Assembly (NCBI GenBank): GCA_902373545.1
Contig: CABKMZ010000002.1
Location: 4,874-68,873 of the forward strand
Reading direction: 5' to 3'
Length of the DNA: 64,000 nucleotides
From: an uncultured Actinomyces sp.
GTDB lineage: Bacteria > Actinomycetota > Actinomycetes > Actinomycetales > Actinomycetaceae
The first letter of the stretch is position 1, and each line of letters begins with the position of its first letter. Both the position numbers and the translations under genes were made by a program. Shown piece after piece: positions 63,616 to 64,000 of this stretch. The notes beneath the pieces were generated by a model, which searched no databases, was not told the origin of the DNA, and saw nothing but the letters and a program-made list of their open reading frames with translations.

Positions 63616-64000
63616 GCGCCGGGGCTCCCTTCGGGGCTGGCGTTACCCTCGGACGAGGCCTGGGCGGGCGCGGACGCATCCGACGCGGTCGCGCTGGCGG
63701 CGCCCTCCGACTGGGTGGGTGCCTTGGGCGCGCCGAGCCTGTTGCGTCGGCGTGACGACAGGTAGAGGAAGGGGCCCTCAAGGAAGCCCTTGATCTCGGA
63801 CCTGGTCAGCGAGCCGGGCGTATCGTCGTCGGTGCCTGCCACGCGGGCCCCGCCTGGCTTGAGGCGCTTGAGGACGGCGGGGACACGGCCCAGGAGCGTG
63901 CACAGCACGGAAGGCTTTTCGATGATCGCCTTGGTCAGCAGGGCAGCCATGCCGGAACCGTTGCCGCGGATCTGCTTGTCCAGGCCGGCCTCGTCGACGC
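63612..64000 (-). CDS. Unknown protein, 5' part outside window
   Basis: The frame is open to the window edge; the visible 128 residues are the C-terminus. They contain VDEAGLDKQIRGNGSGMAALLTKAIIEKPSVLCTLLGRVPAVLKRLKPGG and an acidic/Ala-Ser-rich tail, with EIKGFLEGPFLYLSSRRRNRLG between. I do not recognise the family from this part. Its stop overlaps the Wzy-like start, so it belongs to the same operon and probably to glycan synthesis or export. Confidence 0.65.
   Translation of the reverse strand, partial: VDEAGLDKQIRGNGSGMAALLTKAIIEKPSVLCTLLGRVPAVLKRLKPGGARVAGTDDDTPGSLTRSEIKGFLEGPFLYLSSRRRNRLGAPKAPTQSEGAASATASDASAPAQASSEGNASPEGSPGA

Overview
The window is high-GC DNA with dense, often overlapping genes (ATGA and GTGA stop/start overlaps), short intergenic hairpins and GTG starts. 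Actinobacterial gene orders are present: mfd - lipoprotein - eno - ftsB/divIC - DUF501 - ppx, and greA - hemolysin III - Z-prenyl transferase. I infer a chromosome of the Actinomycetaceae, probably Schaalia/Actinomyces. The species assignment is inference.

Region 1 (about 1-19.6 kb) is a defence island. It starts with the partial end of a DUF6318-type protein. Then come an SF1 helicase fused to a nuclease-like domain, rmuC, a multi-zinc-ribbon protein with a Vsr-like nuclease tail that sits where a type I system was destroyed (only an N-terminal hsdM stub remains), McrBC, VapBC, an orphan HigA with a relic of higB, a type III restriction-modification pair whose mod gene is out of frame at a run of seven G, and a single-chain GmrSD (DUF262/DUF1524) enzyme. 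The island ends 11 bp from the housekeeping gene ychF.

Region 2 (19.6-49.5 kb) is mostly housekeeping: ychF, ispH, xseAB, a PfkB sugar kinase, a short-chain Z-prenyl transferase, hemolysin III, greA, an AI-2E family transporter, msrA, an FKBP, a Bax-inhibitor-1 protein, tRNA-Leu(UAA), ppx, DUF501, ftsB, eno, a lipoprotein, mfd, pth, an SGNH hydrolase, galK, a 2H phosphoesterase, xthA, and folD-glyA behind a ZTP riboswitch. Two exceptions stand out. One is a tandem pair of unknown 430-440 aa proteins behind ispH whose leaders are 99 percent identical while their bodies have diverged. The other is a repeat island at 45.5-46.25 kb with two copies of a 105-bp AT-rich element bounded by 13-bp inverted repeats.

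Region 3 (49.7-64 kb) is a surface-glycopolymer locus: an initiating sugar-phosphate transferase, a WecG/TagA/CpsF glycosyltransferase, two very large paralogous secreted proteins (fibrinogen-like domain, delta-60-like propeller, FN3, two NGTEV-type beta-sandwich modules), a Wzx-like flippase, a membrane-anchored unknown protein, a Wzy/ligase-like membrane protein and the end of another gene. The promoters of the initiating transferase and of both giant proteins carry a similar palindrome (AACC-N4-GGTT) placed identically against the -35 box, which suggests one regulon linking glycan assembly to these secreted proteins. This shared control of an apparently uncharacterised protein pair is the best candidate here for a new system.
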